DNA of 64,000 nucleotides from Rhipicephalus microplus (taxonomy: Eukaryota; Arthropoda; Arachnida; Ixodida; Ixodidae). The notes under the pieces are model-generated. The model worked only from the letters and a program-made list of their open reading frames with translations, was not told the DNA's origin and ran no database searches. The position numbers and the translations under genes are program-made. The stretch spans positions 7,205,821 through 7,269,820 of the forward strand of contig NC_134710.1 of NCBI RefSeq assembly GCF_043290135.1, read 5' to 3'. Positions 45,950 through 58,030 of the stretch are shown here, piece by piece (the first letter of the stretch is position 1; each line of letters starts with the position of its first letter).

Positions 45950-47650
45950 CATTATTGGCCAAACCTTTATAACGGCTCTTACACGAATCCCTTCACAATC
46001 ATTAACACTGTTAGATCTTTTTATTACGAACTTTGGTACTTCACTTGTCCGGGCTGGCACTGTGACTCATAAGATTAATGACCACATTCCTATATTTATG
46101 TTTGTAAACCAACTCAATAACGTACCCAAACAGGTGCGCGCAGAATTTTTCTATAGATTTATCAATCCTTAAACACTGACCCTCTTTAAAAAGTGCTCAG
46201 GCAGAACCGACTGGATCAATGTGTTCGCAGGGAGCACCCACAATTCAGCATACGATTTATTTACCAACACGTTCACTGAAATATATCTTCAATGTTTTCC
46301 CTTAAAATCATTTAAAACTTCTAAAAAAAGTCGAAAACCTTGGCTAAATAAAGAATGTTTTAAGCTTATAAGAAAGCGGGACCAATTGTTCAAGGCAATT
46401 ACAGTGTGTCCCCTGAAGCCCTCAAAGCATTTAAAAAGCACCAAAGCTTTGACAACAAGCCCCTTCGTGAATAAAAGATACTGTATTATTTGAACCTGTT
46501 TAGCTCAACGTGAGGGCATGTAGAAAGCGTTTGGAAGGCACTTCACAGAAGGCTTAAGAACCCACTGGAGGCATTAACCTAAATTGTGAAAGATGGTACA
46601 TAAATTCAAGGCCTGATTTAGCTGATATATTTAACGACTTCTTGTTGTCAGTTGGCGGCTCTATAACCAGTAGTACAGCTCTAAAATATATGAATAATCG
46701 CAACAACTAAACAAATTTTCTAGAGCCAATTCCACAGAATGAATTAGTAGCAAAATTTGTGACACTTTGTACTAGCAAAGACACTGACGCGAACAATACT
46801 CAAATGAAACCTGTTAAGTATGTCATTGACATACTTGCATGCTCTCTTACTTACATTTTAACTTTGCCTGTACAGAGGACAATTTTCGTGAACATGCACA
46901 TAGCAAAAGTCACAGTTATCTATAAAAAGGGTTCCAGAAATGACATGTCCAACTACCGTCCTATATCGATTCTACCTGTGTTATCCAAGAGTTCGGAGAA
47001 AATTATTTTGAAACGTTTGACTCCTTTTACTGACAAGTGCAATTTGTTTACTTTAGCACATCATGGTTTCCGAATCTACTGATCTCGCGCTACTGGCACA
47101 AAAAGAATACATTCTAGAAAATATTGAATTTTGAAATATGCTACCAGGACTTTTTCTTGATTTCTCAAAGGCTTTCCATCTCAATATTCATACAATTTTC
47201 CTACAAAGGTTAAATTGTTACGGTATAAGAGGCGTTGTACACAGTTAATCACTGCATACTTGCAACACCACACCCAATCGTCGTAATTCAAGGCAACCAT
47301 TCCGCAACAAAATTCATTAAAACAGGCGTCCCGCAGGGAAGCATATTGGGACTGTTCATTTCTGTACTTTACGTAACGAGATAGTTCTTATTGAATAATC
47401 AGTTCACCACATTATATGCGCTGATGATACGAGTTTTTTTTTTTTGTTGCAAATATAGCAGTGATCTAGATAGTCGAACGAATAACGTAACTCAATAAAC
47501 AAGAATGCGTATATGAAAACTGTTCACCGCCGATCTACTTAATCCAAGCATCCGAAAAAACTGAAGGATAATTTCTGTGAAACAACAGGCTTTAAAAACT
47601 CATTTTTCTGCGCACTATCACTAACTGAAATGCTCTGCCTGGGGATTTGA
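45950..47650 (+). pseudogene. degenerate LINE: endonuclease end and reverse transcriptase
   Basis: Frames in order read GTVTHKINDHIPIFM (endonuclease end near 46060), then KSRKPWLNKECFKLIRKRDQ near 46330 and NDMSNYRPISILPVLSK near 46940. These are followed by LFTLAHHGFR near 47050, LFLDFSKAFH near 47150 and QGSILGLFISVLY near 47340. The order fits a jockey/CR1/L2-type LINE. Stops and frameshifts are frequent. A T run interrupts the catalytic ADDT block near 47410. Confidence 0.75.
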
Positions 47651-48837
47651 TAAACTGCGAAAATGTTCAGTCGTTCATGGAAAAACTTAGACACCGGCAT
47701 CCCACATGACTTTCATGTTTTTTTCACCTTGCACTGTATTATTTCTTACGATTATGGTATGCATGTGTCCAGGGCTTTTTATTCTGACTCAATGTTGATT
47801 TTCTGTCGTGGTATATGCCGGTTTTTTAATTTTTCATTTTCTTGTTTTTGGTTTTATGAGCAGATGCATGCTTGTCGTCATTCCTGTTGTGTTGCTTTTT
47901 TGCTTTTTTTTTTCGTGCGTGCACGCGAAAATCGCTATTAGAGCGCAGCACACAAAGCAAGCAAACCAGTCATCTTCGTCGTCTTCTGTCCACAGAATGG
48001 TTCACCCTTCATGCGATAGCTACGAAGCAATATGTTTAAGGTTTAGGAGCCCGTCTACTGTCATCGCACATACTGGTCAATTTATTTTTTTTTTCCGTAG
48101 GCGGTGATTCCTTCAGTGTGGAGAATGTTGGGTACAGCAATGAGACATTCATGGTCACGAAATAGCTTCCTGGTGGTACTACATAGTTTGACACTTCTCG
48201 AAGAAAGTTGCAGGCTGGGATGGAGCATATGATGAGAATGATTTTGGGATGAGCCTAATGAAATAAGCGATGAAACTAGATATTTTGAATGACGGGGTCG
48301 TTGCTGGGCTCTCTAGGTTGGCTGGGGTGTTTAATGTTCTGAAGTTTAGGTAGTAAGTACAAGCGGCAAGGAAAGGAGTTGCTCGGTGACATATAGATCT
48401 AACCATATAATACGTTATAAAATTGGTGGTTAGACGGAGCATCGTCTGTTCGGGAAGAAGCATGAAGTACAGAGAGGGGGGGGGGGTCAAAAGTTCTCCG
48501 GTCACGCTTCCATATGAATACATGGGATAATGGCCTAAAAAAATTTGCCCCCCCCCCCCTCCGTAAGTACGAAATGAAAGAGCGCCGACCAAATGGAAAG
48601 CTTATAAATGTTTTAAACCTCTTCCGTTTGGGTCACCGCTCTTTCTTCGGGATTCATTATCTTGCCGCTTTTACGTAGTAAGGTATGGGACCTTAATTTC
48701 CTTTTCATTTTCCTCTGCGGGATCACAAGGAAGTTACTTGTAGAAATGTTCACCAAGCAGTTGGCTAAGCCCTTTCTTTATGTGGTCAGTCTTGTTAACT
48801 GCCACCACAGCGTGAACCCTATCATCTGGTTTGATAA
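47651..48837. other. no gene recognised
   Basis: A run of about 12 G (48475-48486) and a run of about 12 C (48549-48560) can pair, with flanking ga/tc, as a 14-bp stem. Nothing else was noticed. Confidence 0.4.
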
Positions 48838-49660
48838 TTTTATTTATTTAGTTATTTGATACTGTCAACCCTGTGCTTGGGGTCATTAGAAGGAGGGTGT
48901 CACAAAGTACATAACGTTTGCACAAAAAAGAAAAATTCAAAAGCACATATAAAAACGAGATGAATAACCAACAACTTAAAAATAAGGAACAAACAACAGT
49001 GACTATACACACAAAAATAATGAATAAATGCTCACAACAGAATTTAGCATGCACCACTACAAAGAAAACTGTAATGCATTTTCAATATTCACTGACATTG
49101 TTTTGTTGCACAACTGGTTTGGGTAAACTATTCCACATATTCATTGTGTCTGGGAAAAGCAGTGGTGGAAAGCATTCGTGCGTGTGAAATAAGGTTGAAT
49201 TGCTCTGCTATTATTAAGATAATCACATCACCTTCTAGGGGGCTGAAGATATAAATCTTTATTTATTTTTGTTTGCCCGCTTATAATCTTAAAAAGAAAT
49301 TTGAGGCGATGTTTGCACCTGTGATATTCCAAAGACTCAAGCTCACAGAACTTTCACAAAGCTGTAACTGTGTGTGTGCGTCGGCATCAATCGCATATGA
49401 AACGGACTGCTAATTTTTCTATTCTTTCAATTTTGTCCACAACACCTTCTGGTGAGGCGACCACACAATACTAGCGTACTCTAAGACAACACGTATGAAT
49501 GTTATGTAAGCAGTTGTTTGACGTCCGGTGTGGCCTGCTCCAGTTTTTTCTTTAGGAAACACAGTTTTTTGTTTGCCTTAGAAAAGAAGTTATCGATATG
49601 CGAGTGTCATTTCAATGTGGGCATAATACTAACTCCTAGGTATTTGAAACAAGCGGCATT
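48838..49660 (-). mobile_element. 5'-truncated LINE, antisense (C-terminal region and 3' UTR)
   Basis: The minus strand reads CFKYLGVSIMP, KANKKLCFLKKKLEQATPDV and related blocks through LWNITGANIASNFF. This is the same post-RT region as the LINE at 18205 but clearly a different copy, with several stops. The 3' UTR runs down to an AAATAAATAAAAT tail (complement at 48838-48850). Confidence 0.75.
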
Positions 49661-52117
49661 ATTTAAAGGGTGACTTCTGGATGTGATACTTGAACCTTTT
49701 TCACGGGCACCATCTGCGCATGCGCACCGGAAATGCTTCGACGGCGCCACCCCGAAACACTTTTGGTGGCTCGTGGCCTCCGAAACCTGTCGGCGCACGA
49801 TCTCGGACGCGATGTGTGGAAAGGTGGTGGTAGTGTTTAGAACATGAGAAAAGGCGCCTAATTTCTGCAACCTGGGCGGGAGCACGGCGCCGTGCCTGGG
49901 TGCAAAGGAACGCGCAAGTATAGTGTACTTATTCTAGTACACTATAGCGCAAGCTCCAAGCCTACAACGCTGTCGCATGAACCAGAAAATCACCAAATTC
50001 GCTTTTGGCTCTCGCCGCTAAGGGCGCTGTACGTGTCGTGAAAAAGGCCGATTCCCGCCCACTAGAGTGAATATGCGTTAAGTGTTGTGAGTTTTGTTCG
50101 TCACTGATATCCTGTCCATGAAAAGTATAGCTGGGACGCGTTTTCACGATCTGAAACCCAAGTGTCCTTCTCTCGGAAGGAGCGTCCAGCAGCGGGAAGT
50201 AATAAATGGATAAGAATGTGGCAAGTTTGGTCCATGAGCCAACGTCCCTACTGGCATTTCCTCCATGATGGCTTGTTTGGAAAGGTGGCGCAGCCGACCA
50301 ACCCCACAGGTCATGACCAAATGATTAAGTAGCTAATCGATCCTTTGCTGCCCTTAGGGGAAACGAGGCAGTAAGCGCTCATTCGCCAACTTGCTCCGTG
50401 TAGGACCCCACTCCCCCTCTCTTGAGTGAAACTTACCGAAGGAACATTGCATCAGCAAGTGCAATAAATATGTGGCGAACGCGTTATTGACTGATGCCCT
50501 GGTGGGTGGCGTCATGTGTGTGATTGGTGTTTCAATCAAGAAGGAGGAGCCCGACAGGGCTTAAAATGACACTGTAAACGCAAGAAAAGTGGTCTGAATT
50601 ATGGTTTAACGGTTCATTTACCACGGTTGTGGTTTGCAGAACTCTGACCTACTATGTTGTAAATAGCTGGACAAAGTGGCAGTAAATCACTTCGTCTTTC
50701 GTTTTTTCAACTTGCCAGCACGTTTCCTCCAGTGTTGCTACAAGCTACCACAGAAATCCGGGTCCGATGTAACCCTTCAGACGTCTCGGCAACCCACATC
50801 ACCAGGGACGCGTCGGTGGGACCCCGGTCCACAACAGAAGAAAAACATCGCTATACTTCCTACCTCTGACGTTGGTTAATTGTGCACATCAAAATTTTTT
50901 TTTCGTTTTAAACAAAATTAAAGGAGTAAAATTTTCCACATAAAAAAAGGCATTAGACCAGATAACTAACTGTATCATGTATTTTTAGCACGGCGGCTTT
51001 GATGCCTAATTTACAATTGAATTTACCGGAAAAGTCACTTTTTGTCGATTTCGCAAGCATTTTTCTCAATAAATTCTTGTTCATAGACATTTAAAATAGT
51101 TTCAGCAAATAGAACGAGAACTGGTAAAAAAGCGAAAGAAGTTCTGCGGCTGGAACGTTGCTGCAGTTTTTACAAAACTTGTCTGAACACGCCCGTTTTC
51201 TTGCTTCCTTGCTAATCCTATTAAGGTTTAGAAGTGATATATGGTTTTAGTTGTGATTTGACATGAAAGAACAAGGACAACATAATGCTTTAAAACCAAA
51301 AGTGTTGCCATAAGTCTGAAGGTTGCATACAGATGATTTATTTCCGCCTTTTTCCTTATCGCTGGCACACTTGAAGGGTAGTCACGTGACAACACAGTTT
51401 TTTTTTAACAAAGATACTTCACTGAAATTATTCTCACTCAGTTACCTTTCAGCTCAAATTTTTTTCAGCAGAATCGCTCGCAGTCTAATTTTGGGCTGGG
51501 ACGTTTCACTTACAATGACCCTATCCCATTATTGTGCGCACACTAAACTGCGCATCTTTTGCTGCACCAGTACCGTTTTCTTTTTTCTTGCTTAACTACT
51601 GAGGAAAATACAATATTTTTATAGAAACACCTGCTGCAAAGGATGGGATTACCAGGCAATTGCACAGCAAGCAATTTGCCCTGGTGCTCTACAATTCAGA
51701 ATATCCACAGCATAGGCCCCAAAAATTGCACCCGGCTTTTATTACAATTATGAAATGTAACCATAACGAATTCTCCCGACGCAGAAGCCACTGGAGTCGG
51801 TGACGTGTAGCAAATTCCGCTAGCGGTACCGTCATACAGTTTTAACTAGGGCAGTTGGGCCCGTAACATCCCATGATATAATGAAAGCGCTGCCGGTGTG
51901 TGGTATCCCACTGGTATGATTGAGGGAGGAAAATAGGAGGAAAAGAATGGCAGGAAGGTTAACTAGTTTATAGGCAGCCAGTTTGCTATCCTGCACATGG
52001 GAGGGGGATGAAGGAGATGAAAAATAGAGAGGAGAGAGAAGAGAGATAGACACAGAACATTAGCAGTACACGTGCGCACACTACGATTGAAGTGCCTGTT
52101 AAAGCGTAGCAGGTGAT
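49661..52117. other. no gene recognised
   Basis: An 11-base inverted repeat, tatagtgtact, lies at 49919-49946 with a 6-base loop. A purine-rich tract lies at 51920-52050. No supported gene was seen. Confidence 0.4.
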
Positions 52118-52182
52118 CGATTGAAGTGCATGTTAAAGCCTAGCAGGTGATCTAAATTATCCGGAACCCTCCACTAAGACAT
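52118..52182 (+). mobile_element. Ruka-like SINE fragment with local duplication
   Basis: 'gtgcatgttaaag', 'caggtgatctaaatt' and 'ccggaaccctccacta' match the SINE body. A 30-base unit just upstream (52085-52117) is a tandem copy of its start. Confidence 0.55.
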
Positions 52183-52576
52183 TTTTGTGGCCGCTACGAC
52201 ACGTCGAAACCATTCGTTCTGCAGTTCACCAACTCGAGATCACACGTATCTCGACTAATAGCAGCAAGAGAAATAGCATTGCCGATGCCCGGTATCATTA
52301 CACTTGGGCGGCTGAAACCTGCAGCGTTGCTGCAAAGGGTCAGCTTCTTCGCAGCGCAGAGGAGCCACTTTTGACCAACGTTGCTTATGATCTCGTCATG
52401 GCGCTCGGCAAGCAGTGACACTGAGACCCCTGGAGGCGGAACTAGCGGTGCCTGGACAACAGTGGCGCAACCCTGCTACCTAAAGGTAGCATGTAGATTA
52501 ACTCTAATATTGGTTTACTTCTCGCGCTACATATATAGACCATAGACAGTACGAGTTAGTGGTGTCACAAATTGCC

Positions 52577-52811
52577 CCGCCGTGGTGGTCTAGTGGCTAA
52601 GGTACTTGGCTGCTGACCCGCAGGTCGCGGGATCAAATCTTGGCTGCGGCGGCTGCATTTCTGATGGAGGCGGAAATGCAGTAGGCCCGTGTGCTCAGAT
52701 TTGGGTGCACGTTAAAGAACCCTTGGTGGTCGAAATTTCTGGAGCTCTCCACTACGGCGTCTCTCATAATCATATGGTGGTTTTGGGACGTTAAACCCCA
52801 CATATCAATCA
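52577..52811 (+). mobile_element. full-length Ruka-like SINE
   Basis: The complete head, body and ATCAATCA end are present. The duplication gtgtcac-aattgcc (52562-52576 and 52812-52826) has one mismatch in 15. The B box is damaged (gggatcaaatctt). Confidence 0.93.
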
Positions 52812-52895
52812 GTGTCACGAATTGCCGCCAGGAGCGATGACTTTGTCGCGTAGGCGAAGAAAACGCTAACACAATTTAATCCAACTTGTATACTT

Positions 52896-52901
52896 TTTAT
52901 T
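52896..52901 (-). terminator. candidate polyadenylation signal for the minus-strand gene
   Basis: AATAAA on the minus strand, 750 bases past the stop at 53653. It implies a 3' UTR ending just short of the SINE. Confidence 0.4.
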
Positions 52902-53652
52902 GTTTGACAGCAACTCCCGCTAATAATACAGATTTGCGCTGCAGCAATTACTACAGGGACTGCTCATAAAAGTGCTCAAGGAGGTGTTGCCAGTCCTAAT
53001 AGGCCTAACTAGATAACCAAAAGCAATTGCACAGTGTAACCATTTCTTTCTACCAGGTAGTACGTCTCTACTCTTATATCTGAAGCATGAATGCAGCCCA
53101 ACAATGAGCGCTGTTGTGCTCATTACAAGAGAACGCGCTGAAAGAATACTGGCAACATGCATACTGATACGGGCGGGACAAGTTAAATTCAACCTTGCAC
53201 CAGCTGGGTGGAAGGGAACAGTCGATTCTAGACTGGCATCGCACAACATATGCGTCTCATATGTAGAGACCACTACGGGGTGGGAAGGGGTATCAAGCGC
53301 CTGCACACAGGAAATAATGCCATTCTCTCCCGTAAGACGACAGCTTGCCTCCACGAAGTGGCTCGCTTGGCACAGGTCACGAGTGCTGCATGCATACACA
53401 CACACACATACGAAGCGCGTGGGGTTCAACATCGATGAACAGACGCATGCAGGAGGAGGCCTACAAGGACAGCGTCCCGTCCATTTACCGCAGGGCTGCT
53501 CAACGGTCTCCGATTGCCCACCGCTACCTGACGGGACAGGACTCGTAAACTGTTGTAGGGCGTTTGGTAGCGCACTTTGGCACGCCTCCGCACACAGAGA
53601 ATGGAATTAAGCCGATGCAAGCTGCGAGTTCTTCGAGCGGCAGCGGGAAAGC

Positions 53653-53810
53653 TTATTTCTGTACAGCAGTGAGCGAAGTCCTTCTCGTCCGAGGTATGTC
53701 GTAGTCCTCCATCGAGAGGGTGTGTCGCCGGCCCACGGCGCCCAGCATTTTGTGGTCGCCCCCGGAGAAGGTTCTCTGTCTTTCCACACCAGGCAAGGTG
53801 ATAGAGGTCA
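53653..53810 (-). CDS. candidate terminal coding exon of an unidentified host gene
   Basis: On the minus strand, a good pyrimidine tract and tttgcag precede an open frame of 52 codons ending in TAA. It reads TLPGVERQRTFSGGDHKM, then GRRHTLSMEDYDIPRTRR and ends TAVQK. RRHTLS is a basophilic-kinase-type phosphorylation site. The phase joins exactly to the exon at 53863 through a 52-base intron (53811-53862) with a gtgagt donor. I do not recognise the family. Support is splice signals, phase, composition and a downstream AATAAA; the frame could still be chance. Confidence 0.45.
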
Positions 53811-53862
53811 CTGCAAACACAATTCAGCACATGTAAGAAATAAGAAATTGACACGCACTCAC

Positions 53863-53986
53863 TTGACCGCACATCCATGCTTGGTGAAATTAAGGGTTGT
53901 GCAGAACCTGACAAGTTCAACCGGATGAGCTGGTGGACAAGACCATCAGTCCGGTTGAAGCCTTCAAGCTTCAGAAGCAACGATGA
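53863..53986 (-). CDS. candidate penultimate exon of the same gene
   Basis: After an acceptor-like atttcatag, the frame reads LLLKLEGFNRTDGLVHQL, IRLNLSGSAQPLISPS and MDVRS. It then meets the donor tcaa|gtgagt, leaving one base that completes a Met codon with the next exon. A second possible acceptor (cttctgaag) would shorten it by 18 bases. No upstream exon was found with confidence. Confidence 0.4.
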
Positions 53987-54988
53987 CTATGAAATTTCAA
54001 TTGTCGCACGTAAGGACATCTATGACGGAACAGCTTGCTGCTATAAGTATTCTACAAAACATAGCACTAAGAGGTCATGTCCTATGACTCAAAGGCAGCA
54101 CTGTTTGCTGTTTTCCCTGCAGTGAGTCAACTCACGAGCAATTGGTGCTTTAAATGAAAAAATTGCAACCATCAAGACCTATAGCAAAAGGGCACGGTAC
54201 TATATATATAAGTGGCTACCAGGACATTAAATTAGCTGACCACGTAGCCCGCTCACCCCACGAGTAACATCCAGTGGTTCACATCAAGAACTGATGCAGC
54301 AAGACAACTTTCCTTGCTGGCTCGGACATTTTTGGTCATCTCTTAGTATCCAATATACATGAACATTATACTTTTTTGAATACCACAACTACCATTGGGA
54401 ATTCTCCACTTGGACATATTATGTAATGTTTCGATGCGTACTGAATTAGCAAGGACCTAATCAGTTTGCATAAGCATGGGGGACACGTGTGGTTTCTACG
54501 AATCAGAAGAGACAACTGAACACGTCTTTATGCAGCTACACTAGATATATGACACCCGCAATTCCCGCTCCTGGCGCTTCTGAGCTGAACTCGAGACCAT
54601 ATTCTGCAATCAAGGTTCGAGGAACCATGTATGCCCAAAGACTTTTGAAATACTTAAAGTCAACAGGCGTGTGCGAACACCTGTATACACGATGTGGTCC
54701 CCCAAGTCTGTTTGTATATCTCTTTATTATCTCCCTCGTATCACCATCGCTTACCCCCAGTGAAACAATGCTAGCCTTCCTGCCTGTCTTCATCTCTCTC
54801 CGGCATAGATGATAGATTGCTTACTTACTTTGAACCTGATTCAGAAGCTGGGCTACACTTAACGTACGGTACCCTAAATTCAATGGCTTGGGCCTTCCTT
54901 ATACGAACAGGTTTCTTGAATAAAAAATTCACTTGACAGTCAGTACTGCATTCTGTCATTTGTACGCTTTAGCTCTTTAAGGGCAAAG
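53987..54988. other. no gene recognised
   Basis: Could hold intron of the minus-strand candidate gene. Nothing is supported. Confidence 0.35.
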
Positions 54989-55707
54989 TACCGCATTTTC
55001 GTACGTATAACCCGCACCAAAAACCCAAAAGTTTCAGTGGCAAAGTGGAGGTGCGGATAATACACGGGGTTTTTTCTATAGTGCTGCTTCACAACAATGT
55101 GTGTTGTGCTGTGACGCCCCTTAACAGTGTAGCGAAGGCTACGGAGGCAATTTCCGCAAATTCGTGTTGCTCCGCAAGTAGCACGGCAGCTTGCGGCTGA
55201 TTTTGGTTTCGCTTGCTTGCATCGTTGAAGCATTTAGAAAAACATTTGGGGAGACACAATTCGATTGTTCACTGTAAAATCTCACTGTCACACCACAAGT
55301 ATATATTTTGGACGTTCGCGGCCGCTCAGTGACCCTCTACATGTCCCTACGTCAGGGACGCCATGTTTACTTTTGAAAAGGGCTTGCCGAAAAGATGCTG
55401 CTGTCTAAGAGTGTTCCATAATAAATAAAGTAAGTTCCATAATAAATAAAGCAGTATTTATTTCAGCAAGGCAAAGGAGATGCTATAGTGCCTATAGAGA
55501 TATTATCAGTAAATTAATGTACTACTTTTTGACACGGTAGCAGGTATGCATTTCGGTTCTGTTGTTTCCAGGGTGCTGTTACAGTGTACTAGAAAGGATA
55601 GTGCTGTCAAGTTGTCGACGAGTGTGAGCGCTCTTTACCTCACTGATACCGCTAGTTCTCCACATCTTGAGCCGTTCGCCAAGCCTAAGTCAATCTGTTC
55701 TGTCACC

Positions 55708-56943
55708 ATGAGTAGCGTACGGTGGCAGGCCTTCACGGCACAGCAAAAGCTTAAGATCATCGCCGTCGCCAAGGAATTCGGAAATCGCGAAGCGGGAAGA
55801 CGGCACGATGTGGACGAGTCCTGCGTGCGACAGTGGAGAAAGAAGAAAGAGAGCCTACAAGCCGCGCACCGTGACCATAGGTCATTTCGTGGCCCCAAGA
55901 CCAGTGTCTACCCTGAGCTGGAGGCGGAGCTAGTAAAGTTCATCGAAGATGTGAGAAGCAGGGGTCACGCCGTATCGACCGAGATGACCCGAGTGGAAAC
56001 GCGGCGACTTTCGAGGGAGCTAGGCCTACCTCACGAGTTCCGTGTGAGCCGCGGATGGCTGCATCGCTTTATGAAGCGGCAAGGGCTCTCAATCAGACGG
56101 CGGACTACAATATGTCAACGCTTGCCGGCTTCTTATGAGGAGAAGCTGCTCAAGTACCAGAGGTATGTAATTGGCCTGCAAAAGCAGCACAATTACATTT
56201 TCTCGCAAATCGGCAATGCGGATGAAACTACTGTTTATTTTGAAATGCCGTTGGACACAACGATTGAGAAGACGGGCAGCAGTTCGGTGAGCGTGCTGAC
56301 CGGCGGGAACACGAAACTGCGCATCACAGTCTTGCTTTGTGCTCTCGCCAACGGCACGCAACTGCGACCGTACGTCATCTTGAAAAGGAAAACTCTACAA
56401 AAGGTTCATTTGCCTGCCGGTGTGGTGGTGCGCGCACACGAGAACGCGTGGATGAACAGTGACTTGTTCGTAGACTGGATCAAGACGGTATGGGAGAAGG
56501 GGCCCGGCGCGATGCTCGTAAAGAATTCCATGCTCGTTCTTGACTCGTTCCGCGGCCACACAACTGAGGAAGTGAAAGACCGCCTTTCACGCAACGGCAC
56601 CGACTTAGTTGTTATACCCGGTGGAATGACGTCAATGTTGCAGCCTCTAGATGTGTCGCTTAACAAGCCCTTCAAAGCGCATGTCAAGCGCTATTACGCC
56701 GAGTGGATGGCCGAAGGCTGCTACGACTTGACGCCGGCAGGACGAATCCGAAGGCCTGATATTGCCCTATTCTGCAAGTGGATTGTCGAGGCATGGAAGG
56801 CCATTCCAGGTGAGATGGTGTGAAAAAGTTTCAAGAAATGCTGCATCACAAACAATGTAGATGGAACCGAAGATGACCTTATGCATAATAGTGAGGACTG
56901 CGGCTCAAGTGATAGCTCTAGCGAGAGCAGCGACAGTGAGTGA
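55708..56943 (+). pseudogene. pogo/Tigger-type transposase with one in-frame TGA
   Basis: The enzyme cuts at the element ends and inserts at TA. I chose the ATG at 55708 (caccatg, MSSVRWQAFTAQQKLKI) because the domain starts there, although the frame is open from 55546. Residues about 8-55 form a psq/CENP-B N-terminal helix-turn-helix, and about 75-140 the CENP-B-type HTH (RVSRGWLHRFMKRQGLSIRR). The DDE domain has D172 (GNADETTVYF), D279 (VLDSFRGHT) and D315 (LQPLDVSLNKPFK), a DD35D spacing. The frame stops at a TGA (56821-56823). Directly afterwards it continues in phase with KSFKKCCITNN, DGTEDDL and a Ser/Asp/Glu-rich tail to a TGA at 56941. This tail is typical of Tigger proteins, so the first TGA is a nonsense mutation, possibly CGA to TGA. 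The truncated product keeps the whole catalytic domain. AATAAA at 56983-56988 is the likely polyadenylation signal. Confidence 0.92.
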
Positions 56944-56982
56944 ATTGTGACTGGCCTTGCAGACAGCGTATTCTGCTTGCTA

Positions 56983-56988
56983 AATAAA
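56983..56988 (+). terminator. transposase polyadenylation signal AATAAA
   Basis: Canonical signal 40 bases past the second stop, inside the element. Confidence 0.6.
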
Positions 56989-57157
56989 GCTTTTTCTGTC
57001 TACATATGTGCTATGTTGCTTGAGCAGTAGCTTTTGTACAGCCTTTCCTGTATATCAAATGTGCGGACAATACGCGAGGATTTTTTTCTTTCTCGGTGAG
57101 CTGAAAGTGGGGGTGCGGATTATATGCAGGGGTGGGTTATACGTGCAAAAATACGGT

Positions 57158-57656
57158 ATCTCAGGGTTGCTAAATTCATCGGTTGTGCGTTGAGTGTTGG
57201 CCACTGCTTGGCAGAGCCCATGAAATGTACTCACTATACGCTCACCATTATTTCCAGAAGTGGGAAAGCACGCACTATGCCATTGGTCATTCTGCGGGTA
57301 CCCTTTAGAAATCTGTAACCAATTATATGCATTTGGTGCTGTGGCTGATGACGATGAAGATTAAGCGCATTCCAGAACATAGATTCTTTTTCTCCCATGG
57401 ATGAAAACGAACATGAGTGCATTCTCAACAGTGAAAGGCAACACTGACGCAGAAAACAAGCTAGCTCGAAGGCGAGAGTTTGAAAAGCGGTGGCAAGGCC
57501 GCAGCACCGCCAACAAGTTTCTATTAGCCCCGAGAAGTTGGGATGGCTCCGCCTGTCGGGAAGCCGGAGCTAGAGCACACCATGCATACAGTTTCTCAGA
57601 ATTAACCAGACAGGACTCTGGCGCAGCGGTCGTTCAACTAGCATGAGAATGATGGG
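57158..57656. other. no gene recognised
   Basis: An open frame at 57401-57646 shows no domain. Confidence 0.4.
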
Positions 57657-57679
57657 TACCAGGTTGAAAATTGCCTGCT

Positions 57680-58030
57680 GGTTTTCTGCTGAGAGTAGCT
57701 GGTTTTTGATGGAACCAGCAGTTAAGCTGCTGGTTTCTTGCTGGTTGTACTGCTTTGAGCAGTGTGCCTACTGGTTTTCTGCTGGTTCTAGCAGGGGGCC
57801 CACCGGTTCTTTATTGGGACCAGCACACTGCCTTGCTGGTAGTCCCAACAAGCTGCTTGCTGGTTGTACTGGTTCCAGCAGTGTGTCCATTTGTCTTCTG
57901 CTGGTTCGAGCAGGGTGCCTACTGGTTCTTTACTGGGACCAGTACACTGCACACTGACCTGCTGGTGGACCCAGCAAGCTGCCTGCTGGCTGTACTGGTA
58001 CCAGCAGGGTGGTCGCTGGTTTTCTGTACT
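57680..58030. repeat. left subterminal CTGCTGG/CCAGCAG array
   Basis: At least fifteen ctgctggt- or ccagca-type units with irregular spacing. Larger units of about 125 bases, from 'gcctactggtt' to 'ccagcacactgc', are repeated two to three times. Confidence 0.8.

Larger units (their letters stand above)
54991..57155 (+). mobile_element. complete pogo/Tigger-type DNA transposon
   Basis: The left end ccgcattttcgtacgtataa and the right end (complement ccgtatttttgcacgtataa) are terminal inverted repeats. They continue with 'cccgcac' and 'gtgcggat' motifs inside each end. TA flanks both sides (54989-54990 and 57156-57157). A single transposase gene lies between. The 2,165-bp length is normal for this group. 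A 20-base unit, gttccataataaataaagta, is duplicated in tandem at about 55414-55454. Confidence 0.93.

Noticed and set aside
48474..48562. G-run and C-run that could pair
   Set aside because: Homopolymer pairing alone is weak evidence, and the flanks do not extend the stem.
53104..53610. 168-codon plus-strand frame and overlapping minus frames
   Set aside because: No domain was found, and the spliced minus-strand reading at 53653-53986 explains the region better.
56821..56823. In-frame TGA in the transposase read as selenocysteine or programmed readthrough
   Set aside because: No structural signal was seen, and a nonsense mutation is the simpler explanation.
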